Positions 1 to 18,493 of a DNA stretch of 64,000 nucleotides are shown piece by piece. Location of the stretch: contig CAWIXB010000001.1 in assembly GCA_963839955.1 (NCBI GenBank), forward strand, positions 3,224,001 through 3,288,000, given 5' to 3'. A program made the position numbers and the translations under genes. The notes below the pieces were generated by a model that ran no database searches, had not been told where the DNA came from, and was given only the letters and a program-made list of their open reading frames with translations. Positions within the stretch are counted from its first letter, which is position 1. Each line of letters starts with the position of its first letter. The DNA is from CAWIXB01 sp963839955. Its GTDB lineage: Bacteria; Actinomycetota; Actinomycetes; JACCUZ01.

Positions 1-133
1 CGGTCGGCAGCGGCACCGGGCCGGCGACCGACGCACCCGTACGGGTCACCGTGTCGACGATCTTGCGTGCCGACGAGTCGATGACCTCGTGGTCGTAGGC
101 CTTGAGCCTGATGCGGATCTTCTGTCCCGCCAT
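1..133 (-). CDS. rpsJ: 30S ribosomal protein S10, C-terminus cut by window edge
   Basis: Only the first 44 codons are inside the window. They begin at an ATG whose protein starts MAGQKIRIRLKAYDHEVID, the very conserved N-terminus of S10. S10 is part of the 30S head and, as NusE, also takes part in antitermination with NusB. It is the first gene of the S10/spc ribosomal operon, which would continue leftward out of the window. An AGAAGGA ribosome-binding site lies about 13 bases upstream of the ATG, after a long untranslated leader. Identity is clear despite the truncation. Confidence 0.95.
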   Translation of the reverse strand, partial: MAGQKIRIRLKAYDHEVIDSSARKIVDTVTRTGASVAGPVPLPT

Positions 134-490
134 GGCTGTTGTTGGTCCTTCTCTCGTACCGCTGCGGTGGGCCCTCGCCCGGCTGCTGCGCATCCGTGAT
201 GGCGTGCAGCGTGCCGGGTGGCCCCTGGCCACCGACCCCCGAGGTCGGGTGTGTCGCAAGCCCGGCGCGAAGCCAGGGTCAGAGTCGGACGGACGGGGGT
301 CTCATGCGGCCCGGGGAGGCCCCGGGCGCGCGGCGCGGGCGGCTGGAACGCCGGTGGTCGTGGAACTGACCACCGGGCCCGGCCGCCCCGCCGAGCAACT
401 CGCCTCAGTATGCCGCAGGGGCAGTTCGTTGGCGAATCCGCGCGTTTCGGACTGGGTGTTGCGCTTTCTCTACTGCTGGATGGTGCTGTC
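134..490 (-). promoter_or_regulatory. S10 operon promoter/leader region between tuf and rpsJ
   Basis: This 357-base gap has no convincing gene. On the minus strand it holds a possible promoter (CATACT as -10 at 407-412, TTCGCC as -35 at 431-436, 18-base spacer) and then a GC-rich leader of roughly 270 bases before rpsJ. The leader contains short self-complementary stretches such as CCCGGGGCCTCCCCGGG. S10 operons are often controlled through their leaders, but I do not recognise a specific L4-binding fold here. The promoter match is weak. Confidence 0.45.
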
Positions 491-1687
<1,197 letters not shown>

Positions 1688-1764
1688 TGGGGTCCTCCTA
1701 GGGCTTGAGGTTGCTACGCCGTACGACGTCTGGATGGGTTGTGCTGCGGGAGCAGGCCGGTGGC

Positions 1765-3867
<2,103 letters not shown>

Positions 3868-3903
3868 TGCTAGCTCTGTCTTCCTTCGATGTCTCGGACC
3901 GCT

Positions 3904-4374
3904 TTACCAGCGGTAGTGTGCGAAGGCCTTGTTGGACTCGGCCATCTTGTGGGTGTCCTCGCGGCGTTTGACGCTGGCGCCGAGGCCGTTGCTCGCGTCG
4001 AGGAGCTCGTTCATGAGGCGCTCGGTCATCGTCTTCTCACGCCGCTGGCGGGAGTAACCGACCAGCCAGCGCAGCGCCAGGGTGGTCGAGCGGGTGGCTC
4101 GCACCTCGACGGGCACCTGGTAGGTCGCGCCGCCGACGCGGCGGCTGCGGACCTCGAGGGTCGGCTTGACGTTGTCGAGTGCACGCTTGAGCGTGATGAC
4201 CGGGTCGGCGCCGGACTTCTCGCGCGCGCCCTCGAGCGCGCCGTAGACGATCTTCTCGGCGACCGAGCGCTTGCCGGCGGAGAGCACCTTGTTGACCAGT
4301 GAGGTGACCAGCGGCGAGTTGTAGACCGGGTCGACGATGATCGGACGCTTCGGAGCGGGGCCCTTGCGCGGCAT
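3904..4374 (-). CDS. rpsG: 30S ribosomal protein S7
   Basis: S7 (156 residues, the usual length) organises the 30S head by binding the 3' major domain of 16S rRNA. It begins MPRKGPAPKRPIIVDPVYNS and ends KAFAHYRW, as S7 proteins do. The ATG overlaps the rpsL stop codon by one base (TGATG), and an AAGGAG ribosome-binding site lies inside the end of rpsL. The two genes are therefore translationally coupled. A longer in-frame extension upstream is only the shadow of rpsL. Confidence 0.98.
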   Translation of the reverse strand: MPRKGPAPKRPIIVDPVYNSPLVTSLVNKVLSAGKRSVAEKIVYGALEGAREKSGADPVITLKRALDNVKPTLEVRSRRVGGATYQVPVEVRATRSTTLALRWLVGYSRQRREKTMTERLMNELLDASNGLGASVKRREDTHKMAESNKAFAHYRW

Positions 4375-4748
4375 CAGCTCTTCTCCTTCTTCGCGCCGTA
4401 GCGGCTGCGCGCCTGCTTGCGGTTGCGCACCCCCTGGGTGTCCAGCGAGCCGCGAATGATCTTGTAGCGCACACCGGGCAGGTCCTTCACCCGGCCGCCG
4501 CGCACGAGCACGATCGAGTGCTCCTGGAGGTTGTGCCCGACGCCCGGGATGTAGGCCGTGACCTCGATGCCCGAGGTCAGCCGGACCCGTGCCACCTTGC
4601 GCAGTGCGCTGTTGGGCTTCTTGGGCGTCGTCGTGTAGACGCGGGTGCACACGCCGCGCCGCTGCGGGCTGCCCTTGAGGGCCGGCGTCTTGGTCTTCTC
4701 GACCTTGTCCTGGCGGCCCTTGCGGACCAGCTGCTGGATGGTGGGCAT
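4374..4748 (-). CDS. rpsL: 30S ribosomal protein S12
   Basis: S12 (124 residues) is part of the decoding centre. The streptomycin-relevant segments TTTPKKPNSALRK and GRVKDLPGVRYK keep their lysines, so the protein looks like the streptomycin-sensitive type. It is the first gene of the str operon (rpsL-rpsG-fusA-tuf), and a good vegetative promoter lies about 200 bases upstream. The stop codon overlaps the start of rpsG. Confidence 0.98.
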   Translation of the reverse strand: MPTIQQLVRKGRQDKVEKTKTPALKGSPQRRGVCTRVYTTTPKKPNSALRKVARVRLTSGIEVTAYIPGVGHNLQEHSIVLVRGGRVKDLPGVRYKIIRGSLDTQGVRNRKQARSRYGAKKEKS

Positions 4749-4944
4749 GAGCCGCCTTCAGTCTCCGTCTCGTGCTGCCGTGCCTTCGGGTGGACGGGCC
4801 GACAGTGCTCCGTCGACCCCCGCGGTCGGGCGTGTCGCCCCGGCCGCCCCGGTGCGGCTAACCGCACACGGGTGAGTGGTTCGTACCCGCTCGCGACCCG
4901 ACGGGCGCGCGCGAGGGCCCGGGGAACCCCAGGCACGGAGAGAG

Positions 4945-4973
4945 AGCCTACCCAGCGTGCGCGCGCAGGTCAA
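4945..4973 (-). promoter_or_regulatory. Putative promoter of the rpsL-rpsG-fusA-tuf operon
   Basis: On the minus strand TTGACC (4968-4973) is followed after exactly 17 bases by TAGGCT (4945-4950). This is a near-ideal principal-sigma promoter for an actinobacterium. It lies about 200 bases upstream of rpsL, between that gene and the end of the small membrane protein gene. The intervening leader is GC-rich and may fold. The call rests on sequence pattern only. Confidence 0.65.
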
Positions 4974-4998
4974 AGCGAGGAAAACGACCGCGGTGGGC

Positions 4999-5559
4999 TC
5001 AGAACCCGTTGCCCGGGTCGCTCGCGGCGACCGCGATGAAACCGATGAGAAGAACGAGGCCCAGCGCGGTCAGGCCGATCGTGATCCACGCGGTGATCCG
5101 GCCGGTCTTGATCTGGCTCTCGCCCCCGAGGGTCCCGCCGGACTCGGCGATCTGCTGCTCGGCTCCCCCGGCCATCACCAGGGCCACGATCGCGGGGATG
5201 AACCCGAGGCCGCAGGTGAACATAAGCACGAGGGACACGATGCCCAGGACCATGACGGTCGTGGCCTTCCCGGCGGTCTGCTGCGGGTAGCCGTAGCCCG
5301 GCTGGCCGTAGCCCTGCTGGGGGTACTGCTGCTGCGGGTAGGGCTGCTGGCCGTAGCCCTGCTGGGGGTACTGCTGCTGCGGGTAGGGCTGCTGGCCGTA
5401 CGGCTGTTGGCCGGGCGGCGGCTGGCCCTGCCCCCACGACGGCGCCGCGGGCGGCGGGGGCGGCGGTGCCTGAGGAGGAGGCGGCGCCTGGCCCGGCTGC
5501 TCCGGTTGCTCGCCCTCGGGTCGTTCGCCCTCGGGCCGGGTACCCCACGGGTCACTCAT
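4999..5559 (-). CDS. Pro/Gln/Tyr-rich DUF4190-like small membrane protein
   Basis: The protein is about 186 residues. The N-terminal half is low complexity, rich in Pro, Gln, Tyr and Gly, with two copies of a 15-residue YGQQPYPQQQYPQQG unit encoded by a 45-bp tandem repeat. Two hydrophobic segments follow (around TTVMVLGIVSLVLMF and TAWITIGLTALGLVLL), as in DUF4190 proteins, so it is probably a two-pass membrane protein with a cytoplasmic tail. I chose the ATG at 5559 over a GTG two codons upstream because GGGAGG sits eight bases before it. It lies alone between rpoC and the str operon. Function is unknown. Confidence 0.8.
   Translation of the reverse strand: MSDPWGTRPEGERPEGEQPEQPGQAPPPPQAPPPPPPAAPSWGQGQPPPGQQPYGQQPYPQQQYPQQGYGQQPYPQQQYPQQGYGQPGYGYPQQTAGKATTVMVLGIVSLVLMFTCGLGFIPAIVALVMAGGAEQQIAESGGTLGGESQIKTGRITAWITIGLTALGLVLLIGFIAVAASDPGNGF
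5301..5400. repeat. 45-bp tandem repeat inside the Pro/Gln-rich gene
   Basis: Two identical 45-bp units (5301-5345 and 5346-5390) and the first 10 bases of a third encode repeated Gln/Pro/Tyr units. The repeat stays in frame. It is a coding minisatellite, not a CRISPR array or regulatory repeat. Confidence 0.85.
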
Positions 5560-5594
5560 CAGCACTGCCTCCCTCGTCCATGCGAGCCATCATG

Positions 5595-5645
5595 CCGGAA
5601 CGCCGGCCACCGCAGTCGAGATGACTGCGGCGACCGGCGTTCCGG
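5595..5645 (-). terminator. Large hairpin terminator after rpoC
   Basis: A 23-bp stem with only two mismatches, built from CCGGAACGCCGG and its complement, surrounds a 5-base loop. It begins 21 bases past the rpoC stop. No long T run follows, which is common in high-GC actinobacteria. It should end the rpoBC transcript ahead of the next minus-strand gene. Confidence 0.8.
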
Positions 5646-5665
5646 TCGTTCCGTCGATGCAGGGC

Positions 5666-9571
<3,906 letters not shown>

Positions 9572-9618
9572 GTTTGCTTCTCTCTGTCGTCTTTGGAGTG
9601 ATGCTGTTCGGGCGAAGT

Positions 9619-9662
9619 GGTACGGCGGGGGCCTCGCCGCGGGGGCGACGCCCCGCCGTACC
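9619..9662 (-). other. Hairpin in the rpoB-rpoC intergenic gap
   Basis: GGTACGGCGGGG (9619-9630) and its exact complement (9651-9662) form a 12-bp stem around a 20-base GC-rich loop. It sits right after the rpoB stop and 48 bases before the rpoC start. It could be an attenuator or an RNase processing site that adjusts the beta to beta' ratio. The role is inferred. Confidence 0.6.
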
Positions 9663-9669
9663 GCCTCTC

Positions 9670-13161
<3,492 letters not shown>

Positions 13162-13259
13162 GAGGGGTCCTTCCGAGGGCTCGCGGACTCTCAGTCAGCG
13201 CATGCCGGACGGCCCGCGGCAAGTCGCCAAGGGGGGGTCAGGTGGCAGCGCAAAGCGTC

Positions 13260-13288
13260 AGCCTACCCGGCGGGCAGGCTGGAGTAAA
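13260..13288 (-). promoter_or_regulatory. Putative rpoB promoter, proximal
   Basis: On the minus strand TTTACT (13283-13288), a 17-base spacer and TAGGCT (13260-13265) lie about 100 bases upstream of the rpoB TTG. The -10 hexamer is identical to the one proposed for rpsL. A promoter here would let rpoBC be expressed independently of the upstream mce genes. Confidence 0.55.
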
Positions 13289-13370
13289 GTGGCCCCTCCC
13301 CCGGGTGTCTTCACCAGGGGAGCCTGCCACTGCTCCGGAAGGCCGGCTCTCTAGTTGTCACGGCGCGAGC

Positions 13371-13399
13371 AGGATGGACCCGAACGGGTCCCGCGTCAA
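13371..13399 (-). promoter_or_regulatory. Putative rpoB promoter, distal
   Basis: On the minus strand TTGACG (13394-13399), a 17-base spacer and CATCCT (13371-13376) sit about 110 bases upstream of the proximal promoter. The spacer holds the small palindrome GGGACCCGTTCGGGTCC. Tandem promoters are usual for rpoBC in actinobacteria. This one is a pattern match only. Confidence 0.4.
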
Positions 13400-13447
13400 G
13401 AGCCCCCGCCTGTGAACCACCCGTCCGGGGCTCTCCTGGCGGCCTGG

Positions 13448-14194
13448 CTAGAGGGCGTCGATATCGCTGACCAGCCACGCGCCGTCGACCTTGCGCAGGC
13501 TCATCCGGACCCGGTTCAGGTCGACCTTCGGCCCGTCCAGGCGGGTCGAGGTGGTCGTCTGGTTCACGAAGAGCAGCACCCTGGCCTGGTCGGGCCCGGC
13601 GTCGATGACCGACGCCGAGGCGACCTCGGCCCGGACCGCTGCCTTGTACTTCGTCGCGGTGGGGCGAACGATCTTGTCGGTGGTGGCGGCGTAGTCCTTG
13701 GCGAAGCTGCCGGTGATCACGTCCTTCGCGCGGGAGAAGTCGCGGTCGAGGGAGCGGTGGTCATAGGAGAGGACGATCGCAGCGTTGCGCTGGGCCGCCG
13801 CCAGGGCCTCGCCGCGAGCGTCCTGCGCCGCGCTCTGCTCGCGGGACCGGTAGCCCAGCAGCGCGGTGGTGGCAGCGAGGACGACGGCGAGGACGACGAC
13901 CGCGGCCACGAGCGCGGTACGCCGTGGCGAGCGCGGGCCGCCCGCGACAGGCGTGCCGTCCTGGCGGGTGGGCGCGGTCCAGGACGCCGCCCAGCGGTTG
14001 CGGGTGGTCGGCAGGTCGGGCGTCGACGGGGCGTCGGTGGCCGGAGCGGCGTCGGTGGCCGGAGCGGCGTCGGTCGGGGGCAGGCCGGCGGCTCGCGCCC
14101 GGGCCTCCTTCGCCCGCGCACGCGCCCGCTGGCCCGCGACCGGTCGCGACCGTCGCTCCATGGTCTGCCTCGTGCTCCTCTCGTTGCTGCTCAT
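13448..14194 (-). CDS. Mce-associated membrane protein (Mam-type)
   Basis: This is a 248-residue protein. Residues 1-90 are a charged, Ala/Pro-rich cytoplasmic tail with ATDAAPATDAAP repeats. One transmembrane helix follows (AALVAAVVVLAVVLAATTALL region), then an extracytoplasmic domain with the pattern of Mce-associated proteins (YDHRSLDRDF, an Asn/Gln-rich NQTTTS strand, and a C-terminal GAWLVSDIDAL). These proteins are thought to stabilise Mce complexes. It is the last gene of the mce operon, 18 bases after its paralogue, and has no enzymatic motif. Confidence 0.8.
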   Translation of the reverse strand: MSSNERSTRQTMERRSRPVAGQRARARAKEARARAAGLPPTDAAPATDAAPATDAPSTPDLPTTRNRWAASWTAPTRQDGTPVAGGPRSPRRTALVAAVVVLAVVLAATTALLGYRSREQSAAQDARGEALAAAQRNAAIVLSYDHRSLDRDFSRAKDVITGSFAKDYAATTDKIVRPTATKYKAAVRAEVASASVIDAGPDQARVLLFVNQTTTSTRLDGPKVDLNRVRMSLRKVDGAWLVSDIDAL

Positions 14195-14212
14195 TGTCGT
14201 CTGCCGGCCTGT

Positions 14213-14731
14213 CTAGCCCACGAACTCCAGGTCGGAGACCAGCCAGCGCTCGCCCTCGCGGACCAGGTCCATCTGGATCCGGTAGTGCCGCTTGTCCGGG
14301 TTCTCGGTGCCGGCGTTGGTCACGGTGCTGTCGGCGACCACCAGCACCCGCGCGGAATCGTCGTCGACGGTGACGATGCCCGCCTCCAGCGCTTCCCCTT
14401 CGGCCACCGCCTTGTTCTCGGTGACGAGCTTCTTGAGGTCGGACGTGCCCGCCTCGAACTGCTCGCGGAAGTCGCCGGTCGAGCCCTTGAGCACCCGCCC
14501 GAGGCCCTCGTCCAGCTCGCGGTAGTCGAGGGTCGTGAAGTTCACCGCGTGCTGCCGGGCGGCCTGCAGCACCGCGTCCTGGCGGGCGTCGACCTCCCGC
14601 GCCTGCAGCAGCCGCGGCACCACGACCGCGAGCAGCACCAGGCTGGCGACGAGCACGACGGCGGCGAGAGCCAGCAGCACGAACTCGCCCCGGCGGGCGA
14701 TCGGCATAGCGCGCAGGCGCAGCCGGCTCAC
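14213..14731 (-). CDS. Mce-associated membrane protein (Mam-type), paralogue
   Basis: About 172 residues: a short basic N-terminus, one transmembrane helix (EFVLLALAAVVLVASLVLLA) and an outer domain with LDYRELDEGLGRVLKGSTGDF and a C-terminal ERWLVSDLEFVG. The layout parallels the next gene. I chose the GTG at 14731 because it overlaps the mceF stop as GTGA, the coupling used throughout this operon. A GTG at 14764 is also in frame but would bury 37 bases in mceF. It is probably an accessory subunit of the Mce transporter. Confidence 0.8.
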   Translation of the reverse strand: MSRLRLRAMPIARRGEFVLLALAAVVLVASLVLLAVVVPRLLQAREVDARQDAVLQAARQHAVNFTTLDYRELDEGLGRVLKGSTGDFREQFEAGTSDLKKLVTENKAVAEGEALEAGIVTVDDDSARVLVVADSTVTNAGTENPDKRHYRIQMDLVREGERWLVSDLEFVG

Positions 14732-16086
14732 GAGCCCAGCGGGCCGAGCAACAGCCACTCCCACGAGTCCTCCCCGAACGCCTCAGCCTGTCCCCCGCGC
14801 GAGCCCAGCTTCAGCGGCGTCCCTCCCGGACCCATCGCCAGGCCGCTGGCCGCGTCGAAGCCGGTGACGTACGGCGTGGCCGCGTCCGCAGTGTGCCCCG
14901 CGGGCCCGGCGGCCGCGTCGGCGCCCGGCACGGAGCGGGCCGAGCCGGAGCCCGGGCGCGGCGCGTTCTGCGCCCCGCGGACGGTCGTTCTGCTGTCCGG
15001 CGGGTTGCATCGCGCATTCGTGTTCGCGGGCGTTCGCTTGTCGGCGGCGCGGTCGCGCGGGTAGCTGTTCGGCGTCCGGGTGTTCGTGCCCTCGTAGCCG
15101 CGGGTGCAGGGCGGCGGGTCGCTGGCGTTGAGCACGAGCCCGAAGTGGGAGGTGTAGGTGCCGGGCTTCTCGTCGTCGGTGACGACGGTGTAGCCGCCGG
15201 CGACGTTCGCGGGATAGGTCACCAGGATCTGCTCGAGGCCCTCGATGCGCGCCAAGGTCACCTGACCGGTGGTGATGAGGTTGGCGAACAGGGCACGGAT
15301 CGACGTCCGGTTGTCGCGGAAGAGCGCCTCGAGCTCCCGTGCGGAGACGACGCCGTTGTCCAGCACCTTGCGCAGGTCGGCGTCGCTGTCGACGAGGGTC
15401 TGGCTCAGGTCGGCCAGGTCCGCGGAGAAGCTCTTGATCGCCGAACCGGACTCGCGCTGGGTGGCGAGCACCGGCGCGCCGTCGTCGATGAGCTTGGTGG
15501 TCTCGGGCAGCGCCTTGATCGCCTCGGCGGTCAGCGCGTCACCGGAGTCGATCAAGCGCTGCAGGTCGCGGCCGCTGCCGGCGAATGCCGCACCCAGCTC
15601 GTCGATGACGGTGACCAGGTCGTCGCGGTCGACCGAGTTCACCAGCCGGTCGAGGTTGACCAGCAGCGTCTCGGTCGGCAGCGGCGACGCCGTCACGTCG
15701 CTGCGGATGCGGCTGCCTTCGGCGAGGAACGGGCCGCTCTTGGACCGCGGCTGCAGGTCGACGTACTGCTCACCGACCGCGGAGCGGTTCTCGACGACGG
15801 CGCGGGTGTTCGCGGGCACCTTGGTGCCCTCGTCCAGGCGCAGGTCGACGTGCACACCGTCCTCGGCGAGCCGCATCCGGTCGACCCTGCCGACGGCCAC
15901 GCCCCGGTAGGTCACCTCGGCGTTCTCGAAGATGCCGCCGGACTGCTCGAAGTCGGCCGTCACGACGTAGCCGTCACCGAGGATCACGTCACCGAGGCCG
16001 ACGTAACGAGCGCTGACGTAGCTGACACCGATCAGCGTGATCGCCAGGAAGGCGAGCAGCTGCATCTTGACGCCCTTGCTGATCAT
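14728..16086 (-). CDS. MCE family protein, MceF position
   Basis: This 452-residue substrate-binding/shuttle subunit has an uncleaved N-terminal helix (QLLAFLAITLIGVSYV). An MCE domain at about residues 35-115 contains TYRGVAVGRVD and SAVGEQYVDLQPRS, followed by a long helical region that would form the periplasmic tunnel. The C-terminal 100 residues are Pro/Gly/Ala-rich and disordered. It starts with an ATGA overlap on mceE. As the sixth mce gene it corresponds to MceF. The actual lipid substrate cannot be read from sequence. Confidence 0.88.
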   Translation of the reverse strand: MISKGVKMQLLAFLAITLIGVSYVSARYVGLGDVILGDGYVVTADFEQSGGIFENAEVTYRGVAVGRVDRMRLAEDGVHVDLRLDEGTKVPANTRAVVENRSAVGEQYVDLQPRSKSGPFLAEGSRIRSDVTASPLPTETLLVNLDRLVNSVDRDDLVTVIDELGAAFAGSGRDLQRLIDSGDALTAEAIKALPETTKLIDDGAPVLATQRESGSAIKSFSADLADLSQTLVDSDADLRKVLDNGVVSARELEALFRDNRTSIRALFANLITTGQVTLARIEGLEQILVTYPANVAGGYTVVTDDEKPGTYTSHFGLVLNASDPPPCTRGYEGTNTRTPNSYPRDRAADKRTPANTNARCNPPDSRTTVRGAQNAPRPGSGSARSVPGADAAAGPAGHTADAATPYVTGFDAASGLAMGPGGTPLKLGSRGGQAEAFGEDSWEWLLLGPLGS

Positions 16087-17360
16087 GAATAGCCCCCCGT
16101 CATGAGTGACGCGAGGTTCATGTCGTAGGCGCCGCTGCTCGAGGCGGGAGCGCCGACGCAGATGCCGGCCACGCAGGTTCCACTGCCTCCGCCGCCGCGG
16201 GTACCCGGGCTGGTGGGCAGGTCCGTGGGCAGCGAGGGCAGGCTGGTCGGCAGCGCGGTCGGCAGCCCGGACCGGGCGCCGCCCGGAACGCCGGGCACGG
16301 TGGGCACGGTCGGCAGCCCCGTCGGCAGCGGCTGTCCCGGGTTCGGCAGGCCGGGGTCGCCCTGGTTGGCGAGGATGTTGCGCAGGTCGATGTCGGCGGT
16401 GATACGCAGGTTCGTGTAGTCACCCTTCACCGCGTCGGTCGCAGCCTGCGGGAAGGGGTAGGTGAAGAGGATCTCCAGGGCGTTCGGCAGGTTGGCGCCC
16501 GCCTCGGCCAACCGGGTGAGGGTGGGCGCCAGGGCTTCGAGGTTGGCGACCGTCTCCGCCTTGGTCCGGCGGATGACCCGGGTGCCGACCTGCCCGAGGT
16601 CGGAGAGCGCGGTGAGCATGCTGGTGAGCTCCTCGCGCTGATCGGCCAGCACGGTGAGACCGGGGCCGAGGTCCTCGATGGCCGCGCCGATGTCCTGGCG
16701 CTGGTCGGCCAGCCGGGCGCTGAGCCGGTCGAGCCCGTCGATGGCCCGCACGATCTCGGACTTGTGCTCGTCGAGCTCGCCGAGGAACGTGTCGAGGTTC
16801 TTGATCACCCTCTTGACCTCGGGCTCGCGGCCCTCCAGCGCCTTGGTCAGCTCGACGTTGATGGTCCGCAGCTGGGCGACACCACCGCCGTTGAGGACGA
16901 GCGAGAGCGCGCCGAGCACCTCCTCGACCTCGGGGTTGCGCCCGGAGCGGTCGAGGGGGATCACGTCGCCGTCTCCGAGCCGGCCGGAGCTCTGCCGGCC
17001 CGAAGGCACCTCGAGGGAGACGAACTTCTCGCCGAGCAGGCTCGTCTGGCGAAGCTCGGCGACAGCGTTGTCCGGCAGCCGGACGGAGTTCTTCAGCCGG
17101 ACCCGGACCTGCGCGTGCCAGCCGTCGAGCGACACCTTCTCGACCGCACCGACCGTGACGTCGTTGACCTTCACCGCCGACTGCGGAACGAGGTCGAGCA
17201 CGTCGCGGAACTCCACGGTGACCCGGTAGACGTCCGAACCTCGCGCGGCTCCGCCAGGCAGCGGAAGGTCGAAGACGCCCTGGCAGCCCGACAGGGTCAG
17301 CGAGCACGCGAGCGCCGTGGCCATCACGGCCGCCAGCCTGCGCGGCGAGGTGCCCATCAC
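16083..17360 (-). CDS. MCE family lipoprotein, MceE position
   Basis: This 425-residue protein has a lipoprotein signal peptide with lipobox LTLSGC (lipidated Cys at about residue 26), the hallmark of the fifth MCE protein of actinobacterial operons. The MCE domain (about 40-120) contains VKVNDVTVGAVEKV and TSLLGEKFVSLEVP. A helical domain and a Pro-rich tail with LPTxLP repeats follow. Start is GTG at 17360 (GTGA overlap with mceD) or the adjacent ATG at 17357. It probably anchors the Mce hexamer to the membrane. Confidence 0.88.
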   Translation of the reverse strand: MMGTSPRRLAAVMATALACSLTLSGCQGVFDLPLPGGAARGSDVYRVTVEFRDVLDLVPQSAVKVNDVTVGAVEKVSLDGWHAQVRVRLKNSVRLPDNAVAELRQTSLLGEKFVSLEVPSGRQSSGRLGDGDVIPLDRSGRNPEVEEVLGALSLVLNGGGVAQLRTINVELTKALEGREPEVKRVIKNLDTFLGELDEHKSEIVRAIDGLDRLSARLADQRQDIGAAIEDLGPGLTVLADQREELTSMLTALSDLGQVGTRVIRRTKAETVANLEALAPTLTRLAEAGANLPNALEILFTYPFPQAATDAVKGDYTNLRITADIDLRNILANQGDPGLPNPGQPLPTGLPTVPTVPGVPGGARSGLPTALPTSLPSLPTDLPTSPGTRGGGGSGTCVAGICVGAPASSSGAYDMNLASLMTGGYS

Positions 17361-18493
17361 TGCTCACCCGCCAGGATGCCGCCGAGGGACAGGTCGGGGT
17401 CGGCCCGCGAGCCCTGATTCGCCCGGCCGGGCAGACCGCCGCCCGACGCCGGGGGGATGATCTTGCCCTCGAGGACCTTGTCGATCTCGTCGCACACGCT
17501 CTCCGGCTGGCCGATCGAGGTGAGCAGCGAGCACAGGTAGAGAGCCGGGTCCTGGGACTGCTCGGCGTCGTTGCGGGTGTCCAACGTGCCGGAGCCCGGG
17601 TTGTAGGCATTGTTCAGGTTGCTCAACGCCGTCGGTCCGGCCTCCAGCACCTCGGCGATCGCGTCTCGCTGCTTGGCCAGCGTCCCCGTGATGTCGGCGA
17701 GCCCCTCGATGTCCTTGGTGAGATTCGCGCGGTTCTCCTTGACGAACGAGCCGACCTGGCCGAGGGCCACCGCGAGGTTGCGCAACGCGGCCGCGAGCTC
17801 GTCACGCTCGGCCGAGAGCTGGTCGGCGACGCTCGCCAGGTCCTGGTTGAACTGGCGCACCGCACCGTCGTTCTCGGCCAGCGCGGTGGTGAAGACCTGG
17901 AGGTTGCGGATGGTGCCGAACAGGTCTTCCTTGCCGTCCGCGAGGGTGGTGACGGCCGTCGAGAAGTCGCGCACCGTCTGGTTGATGTTGGCGCCCTGGC
18001 CGTCGAGGTTGGCCGCGCCGACCTCGAGGAGACGCGAGAGCGCGCCCTTCTTGTTGGCGCCCTTGGGCCCGAGGCCGACGTTGAGGTCGTTGAGGCTGGT
18101 GTAGATCTGGTCGAGCTCGACCGGCACCGCCGTGCGGTCCCTGGGGATGTTGTCCCCCGCGGCCATGGCCTCGCCACCGTCGTAGACGGGCGTGAGCTGG
18201 ACGTAGCGATCACTGACCACCGACGGAGCCACCACGACGGCCTGCGCGTCCTCGGGCACCTTGTACTTGTCCAGGTAGTCGAACTCGACGTGCACCTCGT
18301 CGCCCTGGGGCACGACCTCGACCACCTCGCCGACCTTGACGCCGAGGATGCGCACGTCCGAGCCCTCGTAGAGCCCGACCGCACGGTCGAAGTCCGCGCT
18401 GACACGCACCGTGCCCTGGCCCGGCCACAGCACGACGGCCAGGGCGGCGACCATGGCGAAGACCACGACCCCCGCGATCAGACGCCGGCTCAC
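17357..18493 (-). CDS. MCE family protein, MceD position
   Basis: A 378-residue protein with an N-terminal signal anchor (LIAGVVVFAMVAALAVVLWP). The MCE domain (about 28-110) contains GSDVRILGVKVGEV and SVVSDRYVQLTPVY, and a coiled helical region (about 120-300) follows. The start overlaps the end of mceC as GTGA. It should be one of six non-identical subunits forming the MCE ring and tube. It shows no sign of decay. Confidence 0.88.
   Translation of the reverse strand: MSRRLIAGVVVFAMVAALAVVLWPGQGTVRVSADFDRAVGLYEGSDVRILGVKVGEVVEVVPQGDEVHVEFDYLDKYKVPEDAQAVVVAPSVVSDRYVQLTPVYDGGEAMAAGDNIPRDRTAVPVELDQIYTSLNDLNVGLGPKGANKKGALSRLLEVGAANLDGQGANINQTVRDFSTAVTTLADGKEDLFGTIRNLQVFTTALAENDGAVRQFNQDLASVADQLSAERDELAAALRNLAVALGQVGSFVKENRANLTKDIEGLADITGTLAKQRDAIAEVLEAGPTALSNLNNAYNPGSGTLDTRNDAEQSQDPALYLCSLLTSIGQPESVCDEIDKVLEGKIIPPASGGGLPGRANQGSRADPDLSLGGILAGEQ

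Noticed and set aside
5301..5400. Direct repeats that might suggest a CRISPR array
   Set aside because: The 45-bp units are contiguous with no spacers and lie in frame inside a protein-coding gene.
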